From: Nonomuraea pusilla
GTDB lineage: Bacteria; Actinomycetota; Actinomycetes; Streptosporangiales; Streptosporangiaceae
Direction of reading: 5' to 3'
Assembly (NCBI RefSeq): GCF_900109355.1
Contig: NZ_FOBF01000015.1
Location: forward strand, 124,001 to 188,000
DNA length: 64,000 nt
Positions 43,405 to 51,575 of the stretch are shown here, piece after piece. The number at the start of each line of letters is the position of its first letter. The first letter of the stretch is position 1. A program made the position numbers and the translations under genes. Below the pieces are notes generated by a model. It had not been told where the DNA came from. It did not search any database and worked only from the letters and a program-made list of their open reading frames with translations.

Positions 43405-43692
43405 GCCGATCTGGTCGTCCTCCCAGAAGGAGCCGTCGGGCGGCCCCGCGCCGCTGACGAGGGCGGGCGGGAGCTTGGTGGCGATGTCCACGCCCTTGAG
43501 GTTCACCTCGACGTCGGGGTACTCGGCGTTGAAGGCCGGGACCACGGTGCGGAAGACCTTGAGCAGGTCGTCGTCGCGCATCCACAGGGTGACCTCTCCG
43601 CGTGCCCGCGCGGCCGAGGGGGCGGCCGCTTGGGCCCGGATGGATGCCGCATCTGCGAGGACGGCGGGTGCCCCGATTGTTAACGATGCCAT
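43405..43692 (-). pseudogene. Sugar ABC substrate-binding protein remnant (N-terminal part)
   Basis: On the minus strand the frame reads ARGEVTLWMRDDDLLKVFRT, VVPAFNAEYPDVEVNLKGVD and IATKLPPALVSGAGPPDGSF before hitting the LacI remnant end, where matching sequence stops. This is the beginning of a SBP_bac_1 protein. The apparent ATG (43692) is part of an operator copy. The rest of the gene and its permeases are gone. Confidence 0.65.
43678..43691. promoter_or_regulatory. LacI-type operator, copy 2
   Basis: TGTTAACGATGCCA differs at one base from copy 1. It overlaps the first codons of the substrate-binding protein remnant. Confidence 0.6.
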
Positions 43693-43744
43693 TCTGGCGC
43701 CTCAAGGTCGGGTTTCCCCCTATTGCACCAGGTGATGTCGCGAA

Positions 43745-43758
43745 TGTTATCGTTGCCA
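43745..43758. promoter_or_regulatory. LacI-type operator, copy 3
   Basis: TGTTATCGTTGCCA differs at one base from copy 1. It lies 67 bp from copy 2; such a pair could support looping across the sugar-binding gene promoter. Confidence 0.6.
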
Positions 43759-43798
43759 TCCCTGGACAAGGGGATACCTGGCCTCCACCCCCGTCGTC

Positions 43799-44089
43799 AT
43801 GCAGGCGCTGTCGGCGGGCACGGTCGCCTACGGCATGTACGCCAACCCCAAGAGCGGCAACCAGGGCTGCGTCTACCGCGACGGCGAGGTCGTGGCCTGG
43901 GACACCATCCCGGGCGGCGGCGACGTGTCGCCCGAGGACCCTGCCGAGGAGATCCTGATCGCCTACCTGTACGACGGCCACGCCGAGGCCTACTGCTTCG
44001 CCGGGGCGGGGCTGCGCCCGGCCGACGCCCGCGCGCTCACCGACCCGGACACCCACCTGCGGCTTCCCGAACGCGACTACTGGCACTGA
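43799..44089 (+). CDS. Hypothetical protein, possibly a 3' fragment
   Basis: 96 residues: VAYGMYANPKSGNQGCVYRD, then EVVAWDTIPGGGDVSPEDPA and LYDGHAEAYCFAGAGLRPAD. Coding-like composition continues upstream of the ATG (LASTPVV), so the protein may have lost its beginning. I recognise no family. It lies among remnants and its last 13 bases overlap the frame of the GNAT remnant. Confidence 0.45.
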   Translation: MQALSAGTVAYGMYANPKSGNQGCVYRDGEVVAWDTIPGGGDVSPEDPAEEILIAYLYDGHAEAYCFAGAGLRPADARALTDPDTHLRLPERDYWH

Positions 44090-44099
44090 CCTCCCCTGC

Positions 44100-44345
44100 C
44101 GGGAGTGCAGATCACCGCTCGCGAGCCGCAGGTCGATCGGGGGGACGGTGACGCCCGGTCTCGACGAAGCCGCGCTTCAGCGCGAACCTGAGCCCGTCCT
44201 CGTCGGACGGCAGGACCCTGGTCTCGATCGTCTCGGCGCCGAGCTCCTGAGCCTGCTTCAGGGCGCGCGTAGAGGTGCTCGCCGAAACGCCGTCCGCGGT
44301 ACGCCGTGCCGACCGCGCGCGGCTCCCCGTACGAGAGCCACGCGT
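44100..44345 (-). pseudogene. GNAT acetyltransferase remnant with frameshift
   Basis: On the minus strand PRAVGTAYRGRRFGEHLYAR is the acetyl-CoA loop and helix of a GNAT protein. The match then jumps frame near 44262-44269 (in a GCGCGC run) to LKQAQELGAETIETRVLPSD and EDGLRFALKRGFVETGRHR. Start and N-terminal half are missing; the piece is fused to the S58 remnant. Confidence 0.6.
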
Positions 44346-44586
44346 CGTCGATCTCGCCGACGACCGGGTCGAGCGAGGTCGGCGGGATGGGAGCGCGCTC
44401 CAGCACCCATGTGACGAGCGCGTCGGCGACGCGGAACGCCGAGAGCGTGGAGGTGAGCAGGACGGTCGTCTCCACCTCGCCCAGCTCGCGGACCTGGGTG
44501 GCGCCGACGAGCCTGCCGTACCCGTTGCCGGCGAACAGGTTCGCCGGCAACGCGCCGCGTCGCTCCAGCACGTCGTGGGTGATCAC
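44346..44586 (-). pseudogene. S58 (DmpA/BapA-type) aminopeptidase remnant
   Basis: The frame reads LPANLFAGNGYGRLVGATQV, RELGEVETTVLLTSTLSAFR, VADALVTWVLER, then VVGEIDDAWLS, matching the middle of S58 peptidases. About 80 N-terminal residues and the C-terminal half with the autocleavage nucleophile are absent, and the frame runs into GNAT sequence. It starts four bases after the S12 hydrolase stop, so it looks like the truncated last gene of the minus-strand hydrolase operon. DmpA-type enzymes act on peptides with D-Ala or beta-residues. Confidence 0.62.
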
Positions 44587-44590
44587 GGCG

Positions 44591-45961
44591 TCATGCGACC
44601 CTCCGCACGGCTCTGCCGGCGTGGCCGTACTGGGCGCGGCCCTGACCGTCGTCGCCGAGGAAGGCGACCGCGGTGTGCTCGCCCGCCGTCAGCAGCGTGT
44701 CGCCGCGGAAGGCGAGCAGTTCGACCGGTTCCGGCGCTCCGAGCAGGGCGGTCGCGGCCCCGATCGGCTTGATCGTCATCCAGAGCCGCCCGGAGGCGTC
44801 CTGCTCGACCGTCGTCTCGGCGAGGTGGTTGGCGTACACGCCGGTGTAGCGCCAGGCGTCGCGCACCCGGGGGTCGGCGGCCGGCGAGGGACGCGGCGGC
44901 GGGGTGACCTCCGCCAGGCCGGCCAGGACTCCGCCGACGACCTCCTCGTAGACGCGGGCGGGGTGGCCGCCGTTGGTGAGCAGCGCGACCGCGATCCCCC
45001 GCTCGGGCACGACGCGCAGGTAGGCGTTCTGCCCGAGGGTTCCGCCGTCGTGCCCGATGACCGGGCCGCCTGGCCAGCCGTACAGCGCCCAGCCGAGCCC
45101 CCGCGTGTTCCCCGTAAAGCCGAGGTCGGGCTGCTCGACCTGGGGCGAGCGCATCAGCCGCGCCCCCGCCTGCGACAGCACGCGGGTGCCGTCGCCGGCG
45201 AGCCCGTCGCGCAGGTGCATGCGGACGAACGTCAGCAGGTCCCGCGCCCGCATGGCCAGCACCGAGCCTGCAGGGGCCTCGATCCTGCCGGGGGCGTAGT
45301 ACGGCGCCGGCCGTCCTGCGACGTGCCCGACCGCCGCCCGGCGCATGACCGCCTCCCACGGGGTGGGCGCGGCGTGCTTGATCCCGAGCGGCGCGAGCAG
45401 CCGCTCCCGCAGACACTGGTCGTACGGCAGGCCGCGCAGCACCTCGACCAGCCGGCCGAGAACGACATAGCCGAGGTTGCTGTAGGAGAACATCAGGCCG
45501 GGAGGGAAGATCTGGCCGACGTCGCCGAGCGCGTCGACGAACGCCCCGAGCGCCTGGTCGCCCCATTCCGCGGGAGCGACGACGTCGCCGTCGAAACCGC
45601 CGGTGTGGGTGGCGAGCTGCCGTACGGTGACCGTCCTGGCAGCGGTGTCGTCGCGCAGGCGGAAGCCGGGGAGGTACTCCCGCACCGGAGCGTCAAGGTC
45701 GAGCCGCCCCTCATCCACGAGCTGCATGGCCAGAGTGGCGGTCCAGACCTTGGTGATGGAGCCGATCTGGAAGATCGAGTCGGTGGTGGCGGCGACGCCG
45801 GTGTCGGTGTTCAGCACGCCGGCGGCGTGTTCGATGATCTCGTCGCCTGCGAGCACGGCGAGGCCGGCTCCCGGCACGTCGTTGGCCGCGAGCAGTTCGG
45901 GCAGCCGGTCGGCGAGGCGGTCAAGGTGGTCGAGGTGGTCGAAGTGGCCGAGCGCGGACAT
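44591..45961 (-). CDS. S12 serine hydrolase (beta-lactamase/DD-peptidase fold)
   Basis: 456 residues. Catalytic SxxK in FQIGSITKVWTATLAM, YSN in FPPGLMFSYSNLGYVVLGRL, and HDG in GGPVIGHDGGTLGQNAYL stand for the KTG box. No signal peptide, so it works in the cytoplasm. The last 110 residues (YTGVYANHLAETTVEQDASG) are a lipocalin-like domain seen in D-aminopeptidase/esterase relatives. Members cleave D-amino-acid peptides, amides or esters. The start overlaps the S9 stop (TGATG). Confidence 0.85.
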   Translation of the reverse strand: MSALGHFDHLDHLDRLADRLPELLAANDVPGAGLAVLAGDEIIEHAAGVLNTDTGVAATTDSIFQIGSITKVWTATLAMQLVDEGRLDLDAPVREYLPGFRLRDDTAARTVTVRQLATHTGGFDGDVVAPAEWGDQALGAFVDALGDVGQIFPPGLMFSYSNLGYVVLGRLVEVLRGLPYDQCLRERLLAPLGIKHAAPTPWEAVMRRAAVGHVAGRPAPYYAPGRIEAPAGSVLAMRARDLLTFVRMHLRDGLAGDGTRVLSQAGARLMRSPQVEQPDLGFTGNTRGLGWALYGWPGGPVIGHDGGTLGQNAYLRVVPERGIAVALLTNGGHPARVYEEVVGGVLAGLAEVTPPPRPSPAADPRVRDAWRYTGVYANHLAETTVEQDASGRLWMTIKPIGAATALLGAPEPVELLAFRGDTLLTAGEHTAVAFLGDDGQGRAQYGHAGRAVRRVA

Positions 45962-47850
45962 CAGTGCTCCTCCCGGGTGACCCAGTCGACGACTCTGCGG
46001 TTGTAGTCGGCCCGGTGCGAGGGCCGGCCCACGAGGACGAAGTCGTGAGAGGCGCCCGGGTACAGGACCATGCGGGCGGGCACCCGGCGTTCGCGCAGCG
46101 CGGCGAACCACTGCTGGGACTGTCCCATGGGGCAGCGCAGGTCGGCCATGCCCTGCAGCAGCAGCGTCGGCGTGCGGACCGCGCCGACGCGGCTGAGGGG
46201 CGACATCGCGGCGTAACGCTCGGGCTCCGCCCACGGCTCCGCGGCCAGCTCGCGCACCCCGATGTGGTGTCCGAGGTCGGCGGTGCCGACCATGGCGGTG
46301 ACGTCGCTGACCGGCGCGCCGGCGACGGCGGCGGCGAACCGGTCGTCGTGCGCGGTCAGGTAGCACGTCATGTAGCCGCCGTAGCTGTAGCCGGTGACGG
46401 CCAGCCGGGCGGGGTCGGCGACTCCTTCGTTCACGAGCTCGTCGAGGGGGTCGAGGAAGTCGCGGGCGTCCGCCTCGCCCCAGACGCCGTAGGTGGCGGT
46501 GTAGTGGGCCTCGCCGTACCCGTCGCTGCCGCGCGTGTTCAGCAGCAGCACCGTCCATCCGCGCGCGGCCAGGACCTGGTGGTAGAGGCGCGCCAGGTCG
46601 GCCGAGCCGCTCCAGGCGTTGTGCGGGCCGCCGTGGATGTCCAGCAGCAGGGGCTGCGGCCCGCTCGCGGCCGGGTCGCGCAGCAGCCAGCCGTGCACCG
46701 TCGTGCCGTCGGCGACGGTGAAGACGCGCTCCTGGTACGCCAGCAGCGGCCGGCCGCCGTCGTACAGCGTCCGCGCGGCGCCGTCCGGTTCGACGCGGAC
46801 CACGTCGCCGAAGCTGGCCGGGCCGGACACGACGGCGACGAGCGTGCCGTCGGGCGCGAGCGCGGCTCCGGAGACGACGTGGCCGGGCCCGCCGAGCACA
46901 CGCCGGGCCGGACCGCCGTCCAGCTCCACCCGGTACAGGTCGGTACGGCCCGCGTCGCGAACGCAGAACACCACCGCACTCCCGTCGCCGGTGACCTGGG
47001 GCCTCGCCCCCGGGTAGCCGGTCTCACCGGGCATGACGTTGCGGTCGAGCCCGGCCGCCAGGTCGACGACCCGGCCCGCGTCGAGCGGGACCAGCAGGAG
47101 ACCGGCGTGCCCGGCCCGGGTGTCGGCGCGGCCGACCACCAGCAGCGCGCGTCCGTCGGGCGTCCACGTCACCGGGCCCGCCGAACCGTCGAGGACGACG
47201 CGGTCCTCGCCGGTCTCCAGGTCGAGGACGTAGGCGGCCAGGTTGCCGGTGAGGTCGGTGTCGTCGTCGAGCGCGGCGGGGAAGGCCAGCCGGGCGCCGT
47301 CGGGCGACCAGGCGGGGTCGCCGGTGTGCCGGTGCCGGCTGGTGACCTGGGTGACCGTTCCTGTGGCCAGGTCGAGCACGTGCACCTGCGTGGTCACCGA
47401 CCGCAGCAGCCCGGCCCCGTCGGCCTGGTAGTCGAGCCTGTCGATCTCGACGGGGGCATCGAGGTCGATCGGTCCGGCGGGGACGGGTGCGGTGAAGGCG
47501 ATCCTGGTGCCGTCCGGGCTCCAGCGGGCCGGGCCGGCGCCGAGCGGCAGCGCGGTTACCGGCTCCGCCGACTTCTCCGGGTCGGCCTCGCCGCACATCG
47601 GCAGCAGCCACAGCTGCGGCGGGCCGCCGGCGGCGCGGAGGAAGGCGATCGTGCGCCCGTCGGGGGACCAGGCGGGCGCCCAGTCGGCGGGCCCTGACGT
47701 CAACGGCCCCTCGGCCCGCCACAGCGCCCTCACGTCCCGGTCGGCGTCGCGGTCGGCGCGGCGCAGCACGAAGACGGCCTCCCCTGCCGGTGAGACGGCC
47801 GGCTGCTGCGGCAGCGCGATGTCGTACAGGTCGTCGATGCGGGGTGTCAC
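45961..47850 (-). CDS. S9 prolyl-oligopeptidase-family peptidase (acylaminoacyl-peptidase-like)
   Basis: 629 residues. An N-terminal beta-propeller (WSPDGTRIAFTAPVPAGPID, HTGDPAWSPDGARLAFPAAL, VTWTPDGRALLVVGRADTR) covers about 1-380. The alpha/beta-hydrolase domain has nucleophile TGYSYGGYMTCYLTAHDDRF, the LLLQGMADLRCPMGQSQQW Asp region, and His in YPGASHDFVLVG. Family members remove acylated or short N-terminal residues from peptides. The GTG overlaps the upstream S12 stop (GTGA); coupled on both sides. Confidence 0.9.
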   Translation of the reverse strand: MTPRIDDLYDIALPQQPAVSPAGEAVFVLRRADRDADRDVRALWRAEGPLTSGPADWAPAWSPDGRTIAFLRAAGGPPQLWLLPMCGEADPEKSAEPVTALPLGAGPARWSPDGTRIAFTAPVPAGPIDLDAPVEIDRLDYQADGAGLLRSVTTQVHVLDLATGTVTQVTSRHRHTGDPAWSPDGARLAFPAALDDDTDLTGNLAAYVLDLETGEDRVVLDGSAGPVTWTPDGRALLVVGRADTRAGHAGLLLVPLDAGRVVDLAAGLDRNVMPGETGYPGARPQVTGDGSAVVFCVRDAGRTDLYRVELDGGPARRVLGGPGHVVSGAALAPDGTLVAVVSGPASFGDVVRVEPDGAARTLYDGGRPLLAYQERVFTVADGTTVHGWLLRDPAASGPQPLLLDIHGGPHNAWSGSADLARLYHQVLAARGWTVLLLNTRGSDGYGEAHYTATYGVWGEADARDFLDPLDELVNEGVADPARLAVTGYSYGGYMTCYLTAHDDRFAAAVAGAPVSDVTAMVGTADLGHHIGVRELAAEPWAEPERYAAMSPLSRVGAVRTPTLLLQGMADLRCPMGQSQQWFAALRERRVPARMVLYPGASHDFVLVGRPSHRADYNRRVVDWVTREEH

Positions 47851-49475
47851 GCCGTCGCCTCCTTGGTGAAACGGCCGAGCGGCCAGACGACCAGGTCGCA
47901 GCCGGCGCCGTCGGGGACGAACTCGGCCCACACGCCGGCCTGGCCCTCGACGTCGAAGACGAGGCCGCGCCGGGGCCTGAGCGCCGCGCCCGGCCGGTTC
48001 GCGACGGAGACGCGCAGCGCGCCGCCGACCAGCTCGACCAGCGCGTCCACCGGCCCCAGCCGGTAGCGTCCCGTCAGCGTGGCGAGGGTCTCAGCCGGCA
48101 CCTCCGGCGCGACGCGTACGAACTCGATCGGCTCGACGTTGGGCTCGAACAGGACCGACACGGAGCGGACGTCCCCGTCGAAGCCGCTGTTCCAGTGGGC
48201 GGGGAAGGTCTGGTCCAGGGTGTCCTGGCGCAGCTCGAACGCCTCACGGTGGACGTGCCGCACCGCGAGGGGAAGGCCGTGCAGCGCGACGGCGAGGCCG
48301 TCCTGACCGGCCGTGACGTGCAGGGAGCCGTAGGCGGGATGGGCGTACTCGCCCGCGTACTCCTCCCAGGGGCGGCCGGGCGGCGCCCCGGCCGACAGCT
48401 CGCGCCGCCGCTCCGCCGCGAGCCTGCGCCCTTCGTTCGCCGCGGCGTACATCGCGCGGTGGCGCTCACCCCAAGGGATCGGGTCGAGGCCGAGCAGCTC
48501 GTCGTAGACGAGGAAGGCGACGATGTCGCGCAGCGGGGAGAAGGTGGCGTTGGTGAGCACGGCGACGCCGACGCCCTCCTCCGGCATGAAGGAGACGACG
48601 GAGCTGTAGCCGTCGATGTTGCCGCCGTGCTGGACGACCCGCCGCCCCCGGTAGGTGTCGACCTGCCAGCCGAGCGCGTAGCCGGCGGGACGCAGTTCCT
48701 CCCACGCGATGGGCGCGGGAGGCACCAGCATGGCGGGGCGGTGCAGCTCGCGCAGCGTCGCCTCCGACACGAGGCCGCCCTCCAGGTTGGCCCGCAGCCA
48801 GGCGGTCAGGTCGGCCGCGGAGGAGGTCATGCTGCCGGACGCGCCGCACAGGTCCAGGTCGCGCCGCGGCACCGGGCGGCCGTCGAGATGGCCGGGGCTG
48901 AGCCGGTCGGAGGCGAGCGCCTCGGCCGAGGTGAGGAACGTGTCGGACATGCCGAGCGGCCGCAGCACCCGGTCGCGCACGGCGTCCTCCCACGTCCCGC
49001 CGTGCAGGTGCGCGACGACCTCGCCCGCCGCCAGGTACATGAGGTTGCTGTACTGCCAGCTCTGCCGGATGGGCCGGCTCGGCTGGAGGTGGCGCAGGCC
49101 CCGCATCAGGTCGGCCCTGGTGGCCCGGTGGTTGCCGTACCAGACCAGGTCGTGGCGGGGCAGCCCGGAGCGGTGGCAGAGCAGGTCGCGCACGGTGAGC
49201 TGCTCGGTGGCGGCGGGGTCCCACATCCGGAAGCCGGGCAGGTACTCCCGCACGGGCACGTCCCAGTCCAGCAGCCCTTCGTCCACGAGCGAGCCCGCGG
49301 CGGTGGCGGTGAACGACTTGGTCACCGAGCCGATCGGGAAGTGGGTGGCCGGAGTGGTCCCGGGGCCGAAGCCGTGCTCCAGCACGCTCACGCCGTTCCT
49401 GACGACGGCCACGGCTGCGCCCGGCACCTCGCATCGCAGGCGTTCGTCCTCGATGGCCTTCAGCAGGTCGTCCAT
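47847..49475 (-). CDS. S12 serine hydrolase, second copy
   Basis: 542 residues. SxxK in FPIGSVTKSFTATAAG, YSN in SWQYSNLMYLAAGEVV, and HGG in RVVQHGGNIDGYSSVV. The 230-residue C-terminal part (EYAGEYAHPAYGSLHVTAG) resembles the extra domains of D-aminopeptidase-type S12 proteins. No signal peptide. Like the other S12 enzyme it should act inside the cell on D-peptides, amides or esters. It is only distantly similar to that enzyme. It begins one base after the M29 gene. Confidence 0.86.
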   Translation of the reverse strand: MDDLLKAIEDERLRCEVPGAAVAVVRNGVSVLEHGFGPGTTPATHFPIGSVTKSFTATAAGSLVDEGLLDWDVPVREYLPGFRMWDPAATEQLTVRDLLCHRSGLPRHDLVWYGNHRATRADLMRGLRHLQPSRPIRQSWQYSNLMYLAAGEVVAHLHGGTWEDAVRDRVLRPLGMSDTFLTSAEALASDRLSPGHLDGRPVPRRDLDLCGASGSMTSSAADLTAWLRANLEGGLVSEATLRELHRPAMLVPPAPIAWEELRPAGYALGWQVDTYRGRRVVQHGGNIDGYSSVVSFMPEEGVGVAVLTNATFSPLRDIVAFLVYDELLGLDPIPWGERHRAMYAAANEGRRLAAERRRELSAGAPPGRPWEEYAGEYAHPAYGSLHVTAGQDGLAVALHGLPLAVRHVHREAFELRQDTLDQTFPAHWNSGFDGDVRSVSVLFEPNVEPIEFVRVAPEVPAETLATLTGRYRLGPVDALVELVGGALRVSVANRPGAALRPRRGLVFDVEGQAGVWAEFVPDGAGCDLVVWPLGRFTKEATA

Positions 49476-49476
49476 C

Positions 49477-50664
49477 TCAGATCACCCACTGCCCGTCGCG
49501 CAGGACCGGCACGACCCGCCCGGCCTCGGTCACCGCGTCCACCTCGACGTCGCGCTCGCCGATCACGAGGTCCATGTGGACGGCGCTGACGTTGGCGTGC
49601 GCCCGGTCGGCGTCGCCCACCGTGTACGGGTAGTGCGCGCCCATCGCGATGTGGCAGCCGGCGTTCTCGTCCAGGAGGACCGCCCCGCTGGGGGCGAGGC
49701 GTCCGCAGCGGCCGTCGCTGGCGACGAGCGCCACCTCGCCGAGCCTGGACGCTCCGGGGTCACGCTCGAACTGGCGGCGCAGCGCCTCGACGTCGCCGCT
49801 TCCCTCGACCTCGACCAGGCGGCCCGCGTCGTAGCGCAGGGTCAGCTCGTCGACCCGGCTGCCGTCGTGCAGCAGCCGGGGCCGCCGCAGTGTGGCCACG
49901 CCTGAGGTGCGGCGCGGGTCGGGCGCGGTGTAGACCTCCTCGGAGGGCAGGTTGGAGTGGTACGTGCCGCCGCCCGCCGAGGTCTCGCCGATGGCCGCCC
50001 ACCGCGAGGTGGGGAACAGCCCGACCGTCAGGTCGGTGCCGGGGCCGCGGAAGCGCAGCGCGTCCCAGCGGCCGGCGTTGGCCGCGGCGGCGACGCGCCG
50101 CAGCTCGGCGGTCCGTTCTCGCCAGGCGGCCGAAGGGTCGGGCTCGTCGAGGCGGCAGGCGTAGGCCACGTCGTCCCACAGGGCGGCCAGGGCGGTGCCG
50201 GGGTCGGCCGCGGGCCTGAGCGCGCGGGCCCATTCCTCAGTCGGCCCTGGCACCATGCACCAGGCGATCGCCTGCCGCTGGGCCAGCGCCATCATCTCGG
50301 GCAGGATCCGGTCGTGGGCGAGCGTCGAGCGGAGGGGGTCCACGCCCTCGGCGAGCGCGGGGCCAGCCGCCGCGACCAGGTGAACGGCGGCGGCGCCGTG
50401 CTCGGCGAGCTCCGCCACCCGGCCGGTGAGCCATCCCGGGGTGAAGGCCAGGTCGTCGCCCGCGAGCAGCCTGGACCGCCGTACGTGCGGGTCGAAGTAC
50501 TGCACGTCCACGTATCTCGCCCCGGCCTCGTAGGCGACGGCGGCGACCGCGCGGGCCAGGCGTTCCTGGCCGACCATGGCGTCCACCGCGAGGACCTGGC
50601 CCGGTCTGAGTGAGACGCCGAAGCCGACGGCCAGTTCGGCGAGCCTGTGCTCCACAGTCGTCAT
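49477..50664 (-). CDS. M29-family aminopeptidase
   Basis: 395 residues. Metal ligands of the M29 fold are visible: Glu in SNLPSEEVYTAPDPRRTSG, His in LLDENAGCHIAMGAHYPYTV, and HxD in NVSAVHMDLVIGERDVEVD. Earlier parts include VDVQYFDPHVRRSRL and AIAWCMVPGPTEEWAR. It is a zinc or cobalt exopeptidase, likely trimming imported peptides. The ATG lies two bases after the stop of the enoyl-CoA hydratase gene. Confidence 0.9.
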   Translation of the reverse strand: MTTVEHRLAELAVGFGVSLRPGQVLAVDAMVGQERLARAVAAVAYEAGARYVDVQYFDPHVRRSRLLAGDDLAFTPGWLTGRVAELAEHGAAAVHLVAAAGPALAEGVDPLRSTLAHDRILPEMMALAQRQAIAWCMVPGPTEEWARALRPAADPGTALAALWDDVAYACRLDEPDPSAAWRERTAELRRVAAAANAGRWDALRFRGPGTDLTVGLFPTSRWAAIGETSAGGGTYHSNLPSEEVYTAPDPRRTSGVATLRRPRLLHDGSRVDELTLRYDAGRLVEVEGSGDVEALRRQFERDPGASRLGEVALVASDGRCGRLAPSGAVLLDENAGCHIAMGAHYPYTVGDADRAHANVSAVHMDLVIGERDVEVDAVTEAGRVVPVLRDGQWVI

Positions 50665-50666
50665 CG

Positions 50667-51479
50667 CTAACGCCCTTCGTAGTGGGGGGTGCGGCCCTCC
50701 AGGAAGGCCAGGGTTCCTTCCCGCAGGTCGCGGCTCCGCAGGCAGGCGAGCATCCCGTCGGTCTCCCGCGCCATCACCTCGGTGAGGTCCAGGCCCCAGG
50801 TGTCGCGCAGCAGGCGCTTGGCCAGGCGCAGCGACCCCGGCGCGTTGGCGGCGAGGTCGGCGGCGAGCGCCTCGACGGCGGGGGCGAGCTCGGCGTCGGG
50901 GCAGGCCCTGTGGACGAGGCCGATCCGCTCCGCCTCGGCCGCCTCGATCAGGCGTCCGGTCAGGACGAGGTGGCCGGCGCGGGCCAGGCCCACGATCCGG
51001 GGGAGCAGCCACATGACGCCGTTGGTCTGGAACATGGCTCTGCGCGCCTCGGGGAAGCCGATCGTGGCGCTGTGCGCGGCGATGCGCAGGTCACAGGCGA
51101 GCGCGAGCTCGGCGCCCAGGCCGACGGCGACGCCGTTCAGCGCGGCGACGGTCACCTGGGGAAGCGAGAGCAGGGCGCGGGTGAGTTCCTGCAGTTCCTC
51201 GATGCCCTCCCTGAGCCGGTCGTCCGAGGCGTCCTCCTCCCTCAGCAGCCCGCCCAGCTCGCGGAGGTCCTGGCCGGCGGAGAAGGCCCGGCCCTCCCCT
51301 GTCAGGACGACGACCCTGGCCTGCTCGTCGGCGCGCAGGGCGCGGAGGACGGAGGCGAACTCGGCCCTGGTCCGCGCCCTGAAGGCGTTGAGCACGTCGG
51401 GCCGCGCCAACCGGACCGTGACGACCGGCCCGTGTCTGTGCACGCTGAGATCCGCGAGCGGGATGTCGGTGAGAACCAT
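50667..51479 (-). CDS. Enoyl-CoA hydratase/isomerase-family protein
   Basis: 270 residues. The crotonase core is VTVRLARPDVLNAFRARTRA, FSAGQDLRELGGLL, and VAVGLGAELALACDLRIAAH, then ATIGFPEARRAMFQTNGVMW; the oxyanion hole is well formed. The Glu pair of true hydratases is not certain. The ATG at 51479 is preferred to the one at 51524, which overlaps the palindrome. It is first in a hydrolase operon, and with the acyl-CoA synthetase divergent from it implies acyl chains in the same pathway. Confidence 0.87.
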   Translation of the reverse strand: MVLTDIPLADLSVHRHGPVVTVRLARPDVLNAFRARTRAEFASVLRALRADEQARVVVLTGEGRAFSAGQDLRELGGLLREEDASDDRLREGIEELQELTRALLSLPQVTVAALNGVAVGLGAELALACDLRIAAHSATIGFPEARRAMFQTNGVMWLLPRIVGLARAGHLVLTGRLIEAAEAERIGLVHRACPDAELAPAVEALAADLAANAPGSLRLAKRLLRDTWGLDLTEVMARETDGMLACLRSRDLREGTLAFLEGRTPHYEGR

Positions 51480-51489
51480 GCCGTCGAAA

Positions 51490-51509
51490 GTAATCGATCG
51501 ATCGATTAC
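51490..51509. promoter_or_regulatory. Perfect 20-bp palindrome, probable TetR operator
   Basis: GTAATCGATCGATCGATTAC is a perfect palindrome, 11 bases before the enoyl-CoA hydratase start. A degenerate ATCAAACGATCGACTGA lies at 51547-51563 beside the divergent TetR gene; a TTGACT (51540-51545) may be its -35. Autoregulation and control of both arms is the likely reading. Confidence 0.7.
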
Positions 51510-51575
51510 CTGACAAGAACTCATCTACCAGGCACCTTCTTGACTAATCAAACGATCGACTGACACCATGGCGCA

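Noticed and set aside
51480..51524. Earlier ATG (51524) for the enoyl-CoA hydratase
   Set aside because: The extra 15 residues would come from the palindromic operator; the crotonase fold starts after 51479.
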